A stretch of DNA of 64,000 nucleotides from Sordariomycetes sp. S80-01Y (taxonomy: Eukaryota > Ascomycota > Sordariomycetes): the NCBI GenBank assembly GCA_037042185.1, contig JAXQJY010000030.1, positions 186,001-250,000 of the forward strand, written 5' to 3'. Under the pieces are notes generated by a model, which did not search any database, was not told the origin of the DNA, and saw only the letters and a program-made list of their open reading frames with translations. Both the position numbers and the translations under genes were made by a program. Of the stretch, positions 12,586 through 23,693 are shown one piece after another (the first letter of the stretch is position 1; every line of letters starts with the position of its first letter).

Positions 12586-13083
12586 CTAGAGCACTCCCGA
12601 GAACTCCTCACGCGCGGCGATCTCATCCAGCAGCCCCTTCATCTCCTCGTCTCCCTCGTGCGCCAACCTCTCAAACTCCGCCTTGTGCTCCCTCAGCCAG
12701 GCGACCTCCTCCCCGGCCGCCGGCCGCTGCATGCCCATCTCCACCGCCGTCGTCAGGGCGCCCATCACCCACACCGTCCTGAGCTCAGCATCGCCGTCGT
12801 CGCCCACGATCTCGGCCCACGCGCTGATCAGGTCCTTGCAGTGGCGCCCGTACGTCTCGCGCGAGCGGTCCTCGCTCGTCCGCGTCCTGAGGACGGCGCG
12901 GTTGTAGCGCTTCAGAACGCCGCCGCGGTAGACCTTCTGGCTCGAGGCATCGGTGAAGCGCACGTTGATGAAGAAGGAGGGCGTCTTGAAGCGCTCGGCG
13001 TGGATCTTGGTGAAGGCCTGGGCGAGACGGGACTGTTGGTCGTCTGTCAGGGGTGTTACGTGCTCAATGTCGTATAGCGGCAT
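12586..13083 (-). CDS. cis-CaaD-like tautomerase superfamily protein
   Basis: A single exon of 165 codons. The protein starts MPLYDIEHVTPLT, so removal of Met would expose the N-terminal proline that acts as catalytic base in the tautomerase superfamily. A beta-alpha-beta pattern follows, with His28 and a conserved RFTD segment near residues 42-45. The length (about 150-165 residues, twice a 4-oxalocrotonate tautomerase unit) and layout match the fungal oxalocrotonate-tautomerase-like group related to cis-3-chloroacrylic acid dehalogenase. The physiological substrate of the fungal members is unknown. The C-terminal third is helical and charged. The protein is probably cytosolic. No functional link to its neighbours is evident. 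Confidence 0.8.
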   Translation of the reverse strand: MPLYDIEHVTPLTDDQQSRLAQAFTKIHAERFKTPSFFINVRFTDASSQKVYRGGVLKRYNRAVLRTRTSEDRSRETYGRHCKDLISAWAEIVGDDGDAELRTVWVMGALTTAVEMGMQRPAAGEEVAWLREHKAEFERLAHEGDEEMKGLLDEIAAREEFSGVL

Positions 13084-14819
13084 TGTGCTTCATGAAACTG
13101 GGATATTGTCTGACTGCGTGTCAAAACGGCTTTGAGCGAGTGCGTGTTTTGATGAGATATAGCTGATGGCATATGGAGGAGGAGCCGATAAGTGGATAGG
13201 CGGAGATACGGAGACGGAGATGATGATGAGATGAGTAATCGGTAATGATCGCCTCAAAATTGACGTTCAGCGTCGATATCTTGAGCCAAGCGATTTGAGA
13301 TGAGTTTGGAACGTGATACCTATGGACGATGCAGTCTGGCTGCGCTAGTTTCGCGGGGGAGGGGCCATAAAGGGGCCACGTTGAGAGGGGCACCTGTCAG
13401 TCGTCACCCTACATCAGAGCACAGCGTGGAGTCGGTACCACTGCTATGGGACACTCAAGAAACATGAGTGAACAGAATGAGCCATAGTAGAGCGCTGCTG
13501 TCATGCGTTTTGTGTTTGCCGTGGATGTGGTTTGGTAGCGGCTCGGCTGATACTGGCTTGGTCGACATTAGAGCAAGCCAATAGGTTGACTGCTTTGACG
13601 TCGAGACCACGTAGGTACATGGTATCTTTCCTCTGGATGTATCTCGAAAAGCTATACGGTGATACTGCCCATTCGCAACGAAGAGGGCGCTTGGTCAAGG
13701 TTTTCAACCCTGTCTGCCGGACGCCAAGAGCAGAGGTGGACAGCGAGCAAGTCGCGTGAGATTGAGAGCACAAAGGGTTTATTGTCAAGTTCCGAGGTGG
13801 GAAAGGTCAAACACAAGATGTGCGTGACAGGTGCCTCGCCAGCAGCATGAAGCCGACGGCGATGCCTTTTTACGTGCGGGGAGTCGCGAGGCAGGAGGTT
13901 AGCAGGGCGGACATCTGCGGCGCCGAATGCCCGCTAAAGCCGAACCGGTCCGTGGGCCAATCAGCGGGCCGGCATTTCCGAGATCGAGGGCCGAACGGGA
14001 GACGCAGACGCAGACGCAGCCCAGCCGCCGGAAGAAAAGACTGGCTCAGTTTGGATCTACCGGTAGACGAGAGTGACGGCAGCGGCGCCAATGGCTGATC
14101 CGACAGCTTTTCGCCCTGATTTGGGCTCGTCGTGGGCCAGAAGCTGCGGCATCCATCCGCCCGGCAACAGGGGGCCCATCACGTTGATAAAGCCGGGCAG
14201 GTGAATGGTGGGGCCAGCCGCGTCAATCCGTCAATCCGCATGACAACCGGAGCGAGCGAACGTCGAGGTGCGTGCCAGCCAGCCAGCGCGGTGAGAGAGC
14301 AGCGCAGCCCACTGAGGGCGATGGAGAGCCCAGATGGCGAGAATTGAACAGCAATGAGCCGAGCAGAGGCTGATTGATTACCAGCCTGCTGAACCCTTCT
14401 GCCCGTGCTCAGGAAGCGCTGCACCAACCTCAGCATCGCTGCCGGTGGCCGTCGTCAGGGGACACGAAGATGTACGTCCGACTGTTCCCGACGCCACAGG
14501 CTGGTCGAATTTTCTGCCGGGCGGACAGGAGGTCTTGGCTGCCATCAGCGTGCTTCCAGCGGATTGCAGCGGGTCTGCGCGGCCATTGGCGCCCCGTGAG
14601 TGGCTGGTGCGCCCCCCGAGCCAGGCGAGACAGGGAAAGGGAAGGCTGGCCGGTGCGAAAAGACCTCAATTTCAGCGATCCGGCGCCTGGCCGCTCACAT
14701 TTTTTTCTCTCCTCCATCTCCCATCCCTCGATCAACCTCCTTTGACCGTTGTTCGCCTTCCACCAGGACACCCTCTCCGCTCTAGTCTCTTGTCGCTGCT
14801 CCTCGCAAACTCCGTCATC
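13084..14819. other. Intergenic region with promoter of the phosphate carrier
   Basis: Divergent spacer between the tautomerase (minus) and the phosphate carrier (plus). The last 120 bases before the carrier start are strongly C/T rich (about 14698-14760), as is usual for highly expressed fungal genes. A short GCAGAC-type hexamer run is present near 14000-14020. No further gene is supported; the longer frames at 14430-15092 are shadows of the carrier or low complexity. Confidence 0.5.
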
Positions 14820-15971
14820 ATGTCTGGCGTCAACACCGGTTCGACCAAGGTCGACGCTGTCGTCGAGAAGGCCCGCGCTGCCACCCCCGAGAAGAAGTCC
14901 GGCCTCGCCCTGTACTCGCGCTTCGCCCTCGCCGGTGCCGTCTGCTGCTCCGTCACCCACGGAGGTCTCACCCCCGTCGATGTGTACGTTCGATCTCAAC
15001 TCACGACTGCTGGCGACGCGCGCGCCCCGGGCCCTTGAGGCTTCGCTTGAGCGCGCCGCTGGCGGTGGGCGCATCCCCTCGGCCGCGAACACCGTTGCTA
15101 ACCCTCTCCCCCAGCGTCAAGACCCGTATCCAGCTCGACCCCAAGACCTACAACCGCGGCATGATCGGTGGTTTCCGTCAGGTCATCCAGAACGAGGGTG
15201 TCGGTGCTCTGGCCACCGGTGCCGGCCCTACCTTCGCCGGTTACTTCCTCCAGGGCGCCCTCAAGTTCGGTGGTTACGAGTTCTTCAAGCAGCAGTGGAT
15301 CAACACCATTGGCTACGAGTCTGCTTCCAACAACCGCACCGCCGTCTACCTCGCCTCGTCCGCCACCGCTGAGTTCTTCGCCGACATTGCCCTCTGCCCC
15401 CTCGAGGCCACCCGTATCCGTCTCGTCTCTGAGCCCACCTACGCCTCCGGTCTCATCTCTGGTTTCGGCAAGATGCTGAAGAACGAGGGCTTCGCCTCCT
15501 TCTACGCTGGTTTCGGTCCCATCCTCTTCAAGCAGTAAGTTGACAGTTTGTGCATTCAACCATTATCAGATCGCTGACCCGCGCAGGATCCCCTACACCA
15601 TGGCCAAGTTCGTCGTCTACGAGAAGGTCTCCGAGGCTGTCTTCCGTCAGTACCCCAAGGAGTCCCTCTCCGACGGCATGCAGACCGTCGCCAACCTCGG
15701 TTCCGGTCTCATGGCCGGTTTCGCCGCCGCCATCGTCTCCCAGCCCGCCGACACCATGCTCTCCAAGATCAACAAGACCAAGGGTGAGCCTGGTGAGGGT
15801 ACCGTCTCTCGTCTCGTCAAGATTGGCAAGGAGCTCGGCCTCCGCGGCTCCTTCGGTGGTATCGGTGCCCGTCTCTTCATGGTCGGTACCCTGACTGCTG
15901 GTCAGTTCGCCATCTACGGTGATCTCAAGAAGGCCCTGGGTGCCACTGGTGGTGTCGAGATCTCGAAATAA
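14820..15971 (+). CDS. mir1: Mitochondrial phosphate carrier (MIR1/PIC type)
   Basis: Three exons (14820..14983, 15115..15534, 15587..15971) give 322 residues. Splicing restores PVDVVKTRIQ across the first junction and KQIPYT across the second. The three mitochondrial-carrier repeats are visible through their signatures [16 protein letters not shown] and PADTMLSK, each after a hydrophobic helix. [11 protein letters not shown] and [20 protein letters not shown] are typical of phosphate carriers. The protein imports inorganic phosphate with protons into the matrix for ATP synthesis. Codon use is extremely biased to C-ending codons, consistent with high expression. The first intron is 131 nt and the second 52 nt. 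The next gene downstream is unrelated. Confidence 0.96.
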
Positions 15972-16204
15972 GCAGCGCGTCCGTTGTTGTACTATAAAAT
16001 CCTAGAGCAGAGTTTTAGATCTTCCATCATAATCCAGGCGTTATCGTTTCCGAGGTCCCGCATGCGCCCAGTTTGGGGATGGAGAAGTCGCGTTCCTGCA
16101 ACAGATGAAAAGTCACGGCAGTGCCTGCCTGTGTACGCTCACAATTCACTGACCTCAGAATTGTCATTTCTCTCACATCACTCACATCAAATGTGACTTC
16201 GACA

Positions 16205-16395
16205 TTCAGGTCAACACCCAATTATCAATTATATGAACACTAACGTCAACACCCATTCAGCATTCGCATCGACACTCAAACAACAGCCACGGTACTGCTC
16301 AGGTTACTACTCAAATCGATATCGAGGTCGACACTCACCAATCACATCAACACCCATCCAACAACCGCATCAACACTCCATCAACGTAGTACAGC
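16205..16395 (+). repeat. Decayed 12-bp tandem repeat, block 1
   Basis: Imperfect copies of a 12-base unit close to ATCAACACTCAT, seen for example at 16210, 16244, 16267, 16326, 16345 and 16368, with spacers that have lost register. The same unit in the same orientation occurs at 34050-34480 and 36595-36830. It has no coding potential. It lies between the phosphate carrier and the Ulp1-like gene. Confidence 0.6.
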
Positions 16396-16948
16396 ATGTA
16401 ACGCAACCGCAGAGCCTGCGAAAGACCCTCTCGTCGAGTCTGTCGAATCGCTCTCCCTAGGCCTTCGGATTAAGTGTCCGTGCCCTCATCCCCGTCGCGT
16501 CTTCGGCCATCTGCTGATCTCGACGAATTGATCTTGCTAATCATGACCAACGATGACAGCTAGCGGAAACATTGGCAAGATGTCGAGGTCTTTGTTCCGA
16601 ATCGGTGTACGAGGGATTTGCCTTGTACAATAAAGAGGCTCTGTTGCCTTTGTTCAAAGAGGGCCTGATGGGCTTTGTTTGGTCTCAAAGTGTCAACATG
16701 TTCTTTGTCCTCCAGTGGACATTGTTTCGATATGGGGCCATCGAAATCCTACCCGTTACTGTGTATAGTTCTCTGTCCGAGGCGCATCTTAGACCTGATG
16801 TGACAAATGCCTCGAGTCGGATGCTTATGAGTCCTCGAACATTATATAAAGAAGCCTCGGCATGACCTTTGTCGTCGCGTTCACCAATTCAGACGATTTC
16901 CGATAACATCCAAAGTGTTGACAATCATACAGAATCACAACATTACAG
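16396..16948 (+). promoter_or_regulatory. Upstream region of the Ulp1-like gene with TATA box at 16843-16851
   Basis: TATATAAAG at 16843-16851 lies 98 bases before the ATG at 16949, the usual distance for a fungal TATA box. The rest of the spacer is mixed sequence without a supported gene. Confidence 0.6.
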
Positions 16949-19384
16949 ATGTCACAACCACGTTATTTACTCGCGCTGCAGGGTCGGGTCTTTTTGGACC
17001 GGCCCAACATCAACGGTCACCTATGCGACCACGAGACAGATTTTTGGACGAAGCGCCAATGCCCCCAGTTCCTCCCTCGTATCTACTGGCCGCAGCCGCC
17101 GTACACCTTCGAGTCGCGATACCACCTCGGCAGATATGACACCAACTACAAAGATCCGGCTGCGAGCAACCCGGAGCTGGGCTTAGAGCCTGACCTAAAG
17201 AGGGAGGAGGAAATTTCGCGCGCTTCTCATGATTACAGGAGTCAAGGGAAAGCCCCCTACTTGAAAGAGCACGGCTACTTTGCGGACCAGTTCAACGGCA
17301 ACTCCGTATACAGGGGAATGCGCTGGCACGAGCATGTTACTCACTGCCACAACATGCTCCTGACACTGCACGAAGCTCAATATGGCCAGAGCACTGGTGC
17401 ACCGAACCCCCGAGGTAGATGGCTCACTAACGTGCAGATGCAAAGCCTTCTGTCCATCGTCTCATACGGTTTGAGCGCTAACGTCTACTTTATGCAGACA
17501 GAATTTCTCCTCCGCGGAGCTCAGAACGGCTGGCTCCTCGAGACGGAAGCAGTTGAGGAGTTTGGCTACCAGCGCCTTGCTCGCGGAGATGTCATGAGCG
17601 AGACGGAGTTCATGGTCAACGACCGGGTGCGCGACGAGGTTCGGAAGGACCTGGACAAGAGACGATGGGTCATCGTGCCCGTCATGGCCGAGTTCAACCA
17701 CTGGTGCATGACCTTCTTCGACCGGAAGGAGAGCGAGCTTTACATACTCGACACCGCAGGACGAGGGCGGGAAAAGCGCGTCGAGGGAATCTGCCATCTG
17801 TGGGCGCGCTTCTGGAACAGGATCGGACTGCCCTATCACTTTCGCTACTACGCGCCGCCGACGCGGGAGCAGTTGGGCTCTTGGGAGTGCGGGTATCTGG
17901 GCGTGGCGTGGATCATGCGGAACCTCCGCGACGGCGTACATGATTTCTTCGTCAACCCATGGGCCGAAGGACGTTCCCTCCAGACGCGTAGGCATGACAT
18001 TCACATCGGAGATGACGATCCTCTGTTCCCTGAGAAGCAGTCCCAAGGCCTCTCGGACTGGCAGCCTCGAGGCTACCCGAGCCGCGTTGTCCAGGAGGGC
18101 ATGATGACCACCATGCTTGCACTTCTCTGCAACGAGCTCGGTATATCCGACCACCCTTCCATGCTGGCACCCCCGCCGTCAAAAATGCTTGAGGGATTCG
18201 CAGCCGACGGTCTCGGCGCTTACGACCGCATCCTCAAGACAGGCTGGTTCATGAGACGCCAGATGGAAGACTATCCGGACTACAGACACGAGCCCCAGAT
18301 ACCATGGAGACATTTCTGGACCGTAAGCGGCGGTCCGCAGTTCGCCTGGGGAACGGCGTTAGATACAATCAGCCCGCATCCGACGCATTCAGTGGATAGT
18401 TACTACAGGGCCAGTCATCCAACGCCAACTGCGTTTCAGAAGTGCGATTCCGCCACGCTCTATCAAAGACAACATCCCGGGCCTGAACTTGAGAAGTGGC
18501 GGGATTGCGTGAAGAGCTTCACGAAGGAGAATCCGCTGACACACAAAAACAGCACCAAGGTCCACAGCGAGGCGGATGCCAGCTCACTCGCACGGCGTCG
18601 GAAGTCCGTCTGTCAGAGGCTGAAGCCTCAGCCCCCGGATCGCCCGACACTGACGGATCCTTGGAATAACACTGCTGGAAACCTTGGACCTCGTCCCAGG
18701 ACCGCTGCCGGGGGCCCTTCATACCCAAGCTCCAGGCCGCGCGAGACCGCACCACAGCCTGTCCTCAAACTAAGAATGGACCAGGCTGACCAAACTGGAT
18801 CGCAAAAACCGCCAGTGGGCAGCAACACATCACGCATGACGGGATCACATGCACACAATGACAACCGCTCCTATGCGACAGGCTCGGCAGTGAACAAGGG
18901 CAGCGCACCTGATGTCGTCCCTTCAGAACAGCAGCCATCTGGGAGGCCAGTCGCAGGCGCAAACTTGGCTCTACCTGCGAACCCCTTGCCAGTCCCTCCT
19001 GTAACACGAATTGCATCTCCTGTGCAAGTTCCCCCCAAGCCAGCCCCTCCTCCTCCTCAGCCACCCTCCCAGCGACCAAGGCGAGAGAGGCGCAAACCTA
19101 CTCCATTTGGCGGCTCGCTGACGTGGGAGGAGTTTGACGAGGCCAAGAGCGCCTCTCGGGATAGAAGCCAACAGAAGTCCGGTAAGAGAAAGCGTACAAA
19201 GGACGACGAAGCCGACGAAGTGGCACATGATCCGCAGAAACCGGCTCCCAAGGCGCAACGCGTGGAGGAGGTCAAGACTCAGGCGGTGCAAACAGCCTCA
19301 CGCACCGTGATTGTCAAAAGAAAGCCCCCGCCGAGTCCTAAACCAAAGAGGAAGCGTACTGCCCGGAATAAGCAAAAGAAATGA
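16949..19384 (+). CDS. Ulp1-like (C48) cysteine protease domain protein with long disordered tail
   Basis: A single exon of 811 residues. Residues about 155-325 match the layout of a Ulp1/SENP SUMO-protease fold. After WLTNVQMQSLLSIVSYG come EFNHWCMTFFD with His251, LYILDTAGRG with Asp268, REQLGSWECGYLG with Gln308 and Cys314, and then VAWIMRNL. Together these supply the His-Asp-Gln-Cys catalytic set in the right order and spacing. Residues 1-150 form an unfamiliar N-terminal region. Residues 500-811 are low complexity, rich in Pro, Ser and basic residues, with PPPPQPP-type runs and repeated Lys/Arg clusters (KRKRTKDD, KPKRKRTARNKQKK) that look like nuclear localisation signals. It is probably a nuclear desumoylase-like protease, but substrate specificity is inference and the N-terminus matches no named family that I recognise. 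Confidence 0.75.
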   Translation: MSQPRYLLALQGRVFLDRPNINGHLCDHETDFWTKRQCPQFLPRIYWPQPPYTFESRYHLGRYDTNYKDPAASNPELGLEPDLKREEEISRASHDYRSQGKAPYLKEHGYFADQFNGNSVYRGMRWHEHVTHCHNMLLTLHEAQYGQSTGAPNPRGRWLTNVQMQSLLSIVSYGLSANVYFMQTEFLLRGAQNGWLLETEAVEEFGYQRLARGDVMSETEFMVNDRVRDEVRKDLDKRRWVIVPVMAEFNHWCMTFFDRKESELYILDTAGRGREKRVEGICHLWARFWNRIGLPYHFRYYAPPTREQLGSWECGYLGVAWIMRNLRDGVHDFFVNPWAEGRSLQTRRHDIHIGDDDPLFPEKQSQGLSDWQPRGYPSRVVQEGMMTTMLALLCNELGISDHPSMLAPPPSKMLEGFAADGLGAYDRILKTGWFMRRQMEDYPDYRHEPQIPWRHFWTVSGGPQFAWGTALDTISPHPTHSVDSYYRASHPTPTAFQKCDSATLYQRQHPGPELEKWRDCVKSFTKENPLTHKNSTKVHSEADASSLARRRKSVCQRLKPQPPDRPTLTDPWNNTAGNLGPRPRTAAGGPSYPSSRPRETAPQPVLKLRMDQADQTGSQKPPVGSNTSRMTGSHAHNDNRSYATGSAVNKGSAPDVVPSEQQPSGRPVAGANLALPANPLPVPPVTRIASPVQVPPKPAPPPPQPPSQRPRRERRKPTPFGGSLTWEEFDEAKSASRDRSQQKSGKRKRTKDDEADEVAHDPQKPAPKAQRVEEVKTQAVQTASRTVIVKRKPPPSPKPKRKRTARNKQKK

Positions 19385-19654
19385 GTTCTCAGAACCAGGA
19401 TCTGTAAGGTAAATGATATCACAAGCATTTTTATTGGCGTTTTTGGACAGGTAAAGACGGTACAGGCGTTGGGTGAATAGGGTTCGCAAGTGCGAAGGCC
19501 CATTTCACGGTCTTATTGGAATTAGTTTCGCGCATACATATTGTTTCATAGTGTAAATTCTTTGTGTAGAGTTTCTTAAATTATCGTAACCACTGGCTTT
19601 CCCCGCGAGAACGGCGTTGTGATGCCAGCTGTGCGTCGCAACACCCCTCGCCTT

Positions 19655-21260
19655 CTACTGCTGCACCGGCATACTGACTTGTTTCTCAGCCAGAGGCGCA
19701 TCCTCTGATCTCCACAAGCTCGTGACCGTCTTCCACTGCGTGTAGAACCTGATGCCGTCCTTTCCGTAGAAGTTGGCCAGGCCCGTCCCTGCAACGCTGG
19801 CCTTGTTGCCCGTGAAGGAGAACATGGGCAGCGGGACGGGGATGGGCACGTTGACGCCGACCTGGCCGGCTTCCACGCCCTTCTGGAAGGCTGATGCTGC
19901 AGAGCCGGACTGTGTGAAGATCGTGGCGCCGTTTCCGAAGGGGTTGTTGTTGATGACGTCGATGGCCTCGGCCATGGTGTCAACTTCGACGCAGATCAGC
20001 ACTGGCGCGAAGATTTCCTCCTGGTAGCACCTCATGTGAGGCTTGACGCCGGTGATTACTGTCGGGGAGACCTAACTCATGGTTAGCAGGAGGAATCATG
20101 TGTCGAGTAAGTACTACACATACCCAGTTGCCGTCGGGGAAGCCCTCGGGTTTCTTCCCTCGCCCATCCAAAGCAACAGTAGCGCCGTCTGCCTCTGCAC
20201 TGGCAATGATGTCCTCGCACCTCTGACGGCTCGCAGGGCTGATGACAGGTCCGAGATCAGAGTCCTTGCCGAAACCAGGTCCCAGGGTCAACTCCGAAGC
20301 CGCCTTGACCAGGTCACCCACCCACTCCTTGGCTGCACCCACGAGAATGACTGCGCTCAGAGCCATGCAGCGCTGACCAGCGGCTCCGAAGGCTGCGCCT
20401 GCGATGGCACTCATAGCCTGCGCCTTGTTCGCATCAGGCAAAAGCGCAGCGTGGTTCTTGGCCCCCAGGTTTGCTTGCACCCTCTTGCCCTTGGCTGATG
20501 CGCGGCCGTGGATGTACTCTCCCGCCTTGTTCGACCCCACAAAGGAGATGGCCTTGATGGAAGGCTCATCGATGAGGTAATTGACAGTGTCGTGCGCTCC
20601 GTGGATAACGTTGACAACACCGTCCGGCACCCCTGCGATCTGGCACAGCTCTGCGATGAGCATGGAAGCGCCAGGGGTCCTCTCCGAGGGCTTCAAGATG
20701 AAAACGTTTCCGGTCGCGATGGCAATCGGGAGACTCCAGAGAGGAATCATGGCAGGGAAGTTGAACGGGCAGATGGCCGCAACAACACCCAGAGGCTCGC
20801 GGTATGATCTCGTCTCCATGTCCTTGGCTACCTCGAGCACTTCACCCTGCAGCTGGGTGGTGATGCCGCAAGCAGTCTCGCAGACCTGAAGGCCGCGGAG
20901 GACATCACCCTTGGCGTCTGCAAAGGTCTTTCCCTGCTCAGTCGTGATGGACGTGGCCAGGTCATCCATGTGCTCCCTGATGAGGCTGGTCAGCTTGAAG
21001 AGGATCTGCTGCCTCCTCATGATGCTGGTCGCCTTCCATTTCGGAAAAGCTGCCTTCGCAGATGCCACCACGGCTTCGAGCTCTTGAGGTGTCGACTTGG
21101 GGACAAGTGTGACCACCTTGTTGGTTGCGGGGTCGTGGACCTCTAGCCACTCCGAGGCGGAAGAGGCCACGAACTTGTTGTCGATGAAGTTCTCCGTCTT
21201 GTGCGGCGATGGTATCTCATCGTGGTTGCCCGGGTACTTTAGACTCTTCAATGGTGCCAT
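19655..21260 (-). CDS. Methylmalonate-semialdehyde dehydrogenase (acylating), ALDH6 family
   Basis: Two exons, complement of 19655..20071 and 20124..21260, with a 52-nt GTATGT...TAG intron, give 517 residues. The enzyme converts (methyl)malonate semialdehyde plus CoA and NAD+ to propionyl- or acetyl-CoA in valine, pyrimidine and inositol breakdown, normally in mitochondria. Catalytic Cys298 lies in GAAGQRCMALS. The usual ALDH general base is replaced within ANLGAKNHA, typical of the CoA-dependent subfamily. CPFNFPAMIPLW and FVGSNKAGEYIH mark the NAD-binding fold. An upstream in-frame ATG at 21326 would add 22 residues, but a TATAAG element at 21363-21368 puts the likely transcription start near it. 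The ATG at 21260 has the better context (ACCAAAATGG), so I use that. A mitochondrial targeting signal is not obvious with this start. Confidence 0.92.
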
Positions 21261-21362
21261 TTTGGTGGTTTGGTGACGATGTAGTGAATGTCGTGAGTAG
21301 TAGGGAGCGCTGAGTTGCCCCTCCATCTACTCCAACCCAGCTATCGGCGACCTCCGCATCGC

Positions 21363-21368
21363 CTTATA
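21363..21368 (-). promoter_or_regulatory. TATA element of the MMSDH gene
   Basis: TATAAG on the minus strand, 103 bases upstream of the chosen start codon and only 37 bases upstream of the alternative one. This spacing supports the downstream start. Confidence 0.45.
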
Positions 21369-21958
21369 TGCAAATATGCAGCATCTGAGGTCGCTAGGCC
21401 GGTCCGATGCTTGCAAGCTGCCGGACCCTCACATGTTTCAATAAGTTCCATAGTGAGGGTACAGCGTGCTTCCGCAGATGATATCTGCCTTCCTCGATGA
21501 GGTCTTTACTTTACATCGAACTACTGACTGGTTGGTCGCTCACCAGGCTGCTTCCGAGCCCCTGGTCTCTCTGTCGGATACATCCGTACCCCCAGTAACC
21601 CCACCTCGGCGAGGATGCAGTCCGGTCTCGCTGAATCGTGAGTACCATCTCCATTAGCCGTGGTCCCACGCCGTGCTTTGGAGAATTGCGTGGCGATCTG
21701 CTTCGAAGAAAAGAGTCATGGAGCACTTGGTCCGACATTCGGACCCTCCCGCCAATGGGTCATTGCGTGCAACCGAGTCTGTCGGCAGTCAAGTTGACAT
21801 TTATTTGAGCCCTTCTCTTCGGTGTCTAGTCTTTCTCGGGGAAGATAAGCCAAAATACAACCACAGCTGTCCTTCAACGTTCGGAACCCCATTGCTCATT
21901 GACTCTGCTACACTTTCCACCAGAGTACTTGTTTAAACCTTCCAGCACACTTCTCACA

Positions 21959-23247
21959 ATGGCTGCTCCGAAGGGCCTCGTCACCATCGACGCTTCAGAG
22001 CCAATTGGCAAGATCAACGAGATCATCGCTCGAGATGGCGGTGTCATCGTTTCCAACTTTCTCTCTTCAGAGCTCATGCAAGAGTGCCTGCAAGCGAGTA
22101 TGTACGGATCTCTGTGCCGGCACGTCAGTCACTGACCAAAAGGGCAGTCGAGCCACACTTTGATGGGCGCGGTCTGTACACTTCGACAGCCACGCACAAG
22201 GAGCTGGGAAAGGAATTCTTCTCACCAGGCTCGAAGCGTGTATACGTAGGTGAATGGGTCGATTGTAGATAGACCATCAAGCACTAATGCCAGCCAGGGC
22301 CTCCTGGGCAAGATACCGAACCAGATGGTCCAAATACTCCGTTCACCGATATGGAATGGCGTCATGGAAGAATTCCTCAGGTAGGTGTTGGATACCAAAT
22401 CATAAGCTAGCTGGTTGACAGCCCCAGCGACGAATATTCATCCTATACCGGAGACACCTTGGTGGAGCAGAAGAGCGGCTACATGCTCAACACAAGCACG
22501 GCCATCCGTCTAGTACCTGGTGCTAAGGAGCAGCCGCTGCACAGAGACCACATGGCCTTCCAGATTCGCCCTGACCCTAACAACCCGCTGTTCAACGTCA
22601 TGGTGGGCTGCCTTATTGCTGCGACAAAGACCACCGTCAAGAACGGCGCCACGAGAGTGATTCCCGGTAGCCATCTGTGGGGACGCGACCGTGCGCCGAA
22701 GCTGGAAGAGGCTGTCTATGCTGAGATGGAGCCCGGCTCTGCACTCTTCACGCTTGGCTGTAAGTGTTCACGCCCACCGTGAAGGTGATGTTGCTGACGA
22801 AAGCAGCGACGTACCACGCTGGATCAGCCAACAAGTGCGAAGAAGACGATCCATTGGCTCTTCGTACACTTTTCGCCGTCTTTGGGTGAGTGCAAGATTC
22901 ACACAAGTGGTAGTCTTAGCTCACAAATGCGTTGCAGACAACGAGACTACTTCCGCCAACATCAGGATGAAGTTCACTCGACACCTATCGAGGTAGCCCG
23001 CCAATTGCCTGATGACATTTTGAGGATTACCGGTTACTGTAAGTCGCAATCGAAAGGTCCATCATGTATTTCTGGCTGACATCCGCGAACAGATAAGGCT
23101 GTTGGTGGTGTGGGTTACGTTGAGGACCACCAGGCTCCCGTTGATTATTTGTATGAAGACGGACGCGGTTTTGGTCAAATGGGTCCAAAGAAGACCAATG
23201 GGGGCCTGAATGGACACAAGAATGGCATCGGTAACGGCGTCATGTAA
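21959..23247 (+). CDS. Phytanoyl-CoA dioxygenase (PhyH) family Fe(II)/2-oxoglutarate oxygenase
   Basis: Seven exons (21959..22097, 22148..22245, 22298..22380, 22422..22759, 22807..22885, 22938..23038, 23093..23247) keep one frame and give 330 residues. All six introns are 41-54 nt with GTAxGT or GTGAGT donors. The iron ligands are clear: His147-x-Asp149 in QPLHRDHMAF and the distal His223 in STYHAGSANK, with Arg239 placed to bind 2-oxoglutarate. NGATRVIPGSHLWGRDRAP is the usual PhyH stretch. Fungal members of this size, such as the verruculogen endoperoxidase FtmF, act in secondary metabolism, so a tailoring role is reasonable but unproven. The C-terminus is an unusual Gly/Asn/Lys-rich tail of about 25 residues. 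At exon 3 a second acceptor four bases upstream is possible; I chose the one that keeps a helix seen in relatives. Confidence 0.85.
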
Positions 23248-23693
23248 TACGATATGCTTCGGGAGCCTTTTAGCACAATGAAACAAGGAGCAAAGAATAC
23301 TCGTGTCCCACAGAGTGTTCGTCATCTAGCTTCGCTACTCCGTCAGCCGAACATCTTCGCAAAAGCGCAGTCACATCCTCTAGAAATAGACACCTTCAGA
23401 TCTCATAGTAGTGGATCATCCCAAGTACTAACGCAGATGTGTTCGATGGCTACTTGCCGTGCACTCCGTCTTCGATTTTCTCTGTTGGTCGGCAGCTTAA
23501 GAAGGCTTCATTGTACAAGACGAGCTGAGACTGAGATAAATACACCGTAGACACACATCTTCCGACATCATCTTGAATAAAGTGTGTAGAAGTTTCATAG
23601 CACTCCCAGCATTTCACAGAGGAACGCAAGAAATCTGACAAATCTAACACTGGCAATCTTCACGACGTCCCCTCGTCACACAATGAACGCATC
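23248..23693. other. Convergent spacer between dioxygenase and transporter
   Basis: 446 bases between the 3' ends of two convergent genes. I see nothing beyond the expected 3' untranslated sequence. Confidence 0.5.

Noticed and set aside
76-15971. Phosphate gene cluster (permease and mitochondrial carrier in one window)
   Set aside because: The two genes are 13 kb apart with unrelated genes between; co-location is most likely chance.
17462-18154. 230-codon minus-strand frame
   Set aside because: Antisense to the Ulp1-like catalytic domain, where the plus frame has clear motifs.
21260-21326. Upstream ATG adding 22 residues to MMSDH
   Set aside because: Only 37 bases from the TATA element and in a weaker context; kept as an alternative only.
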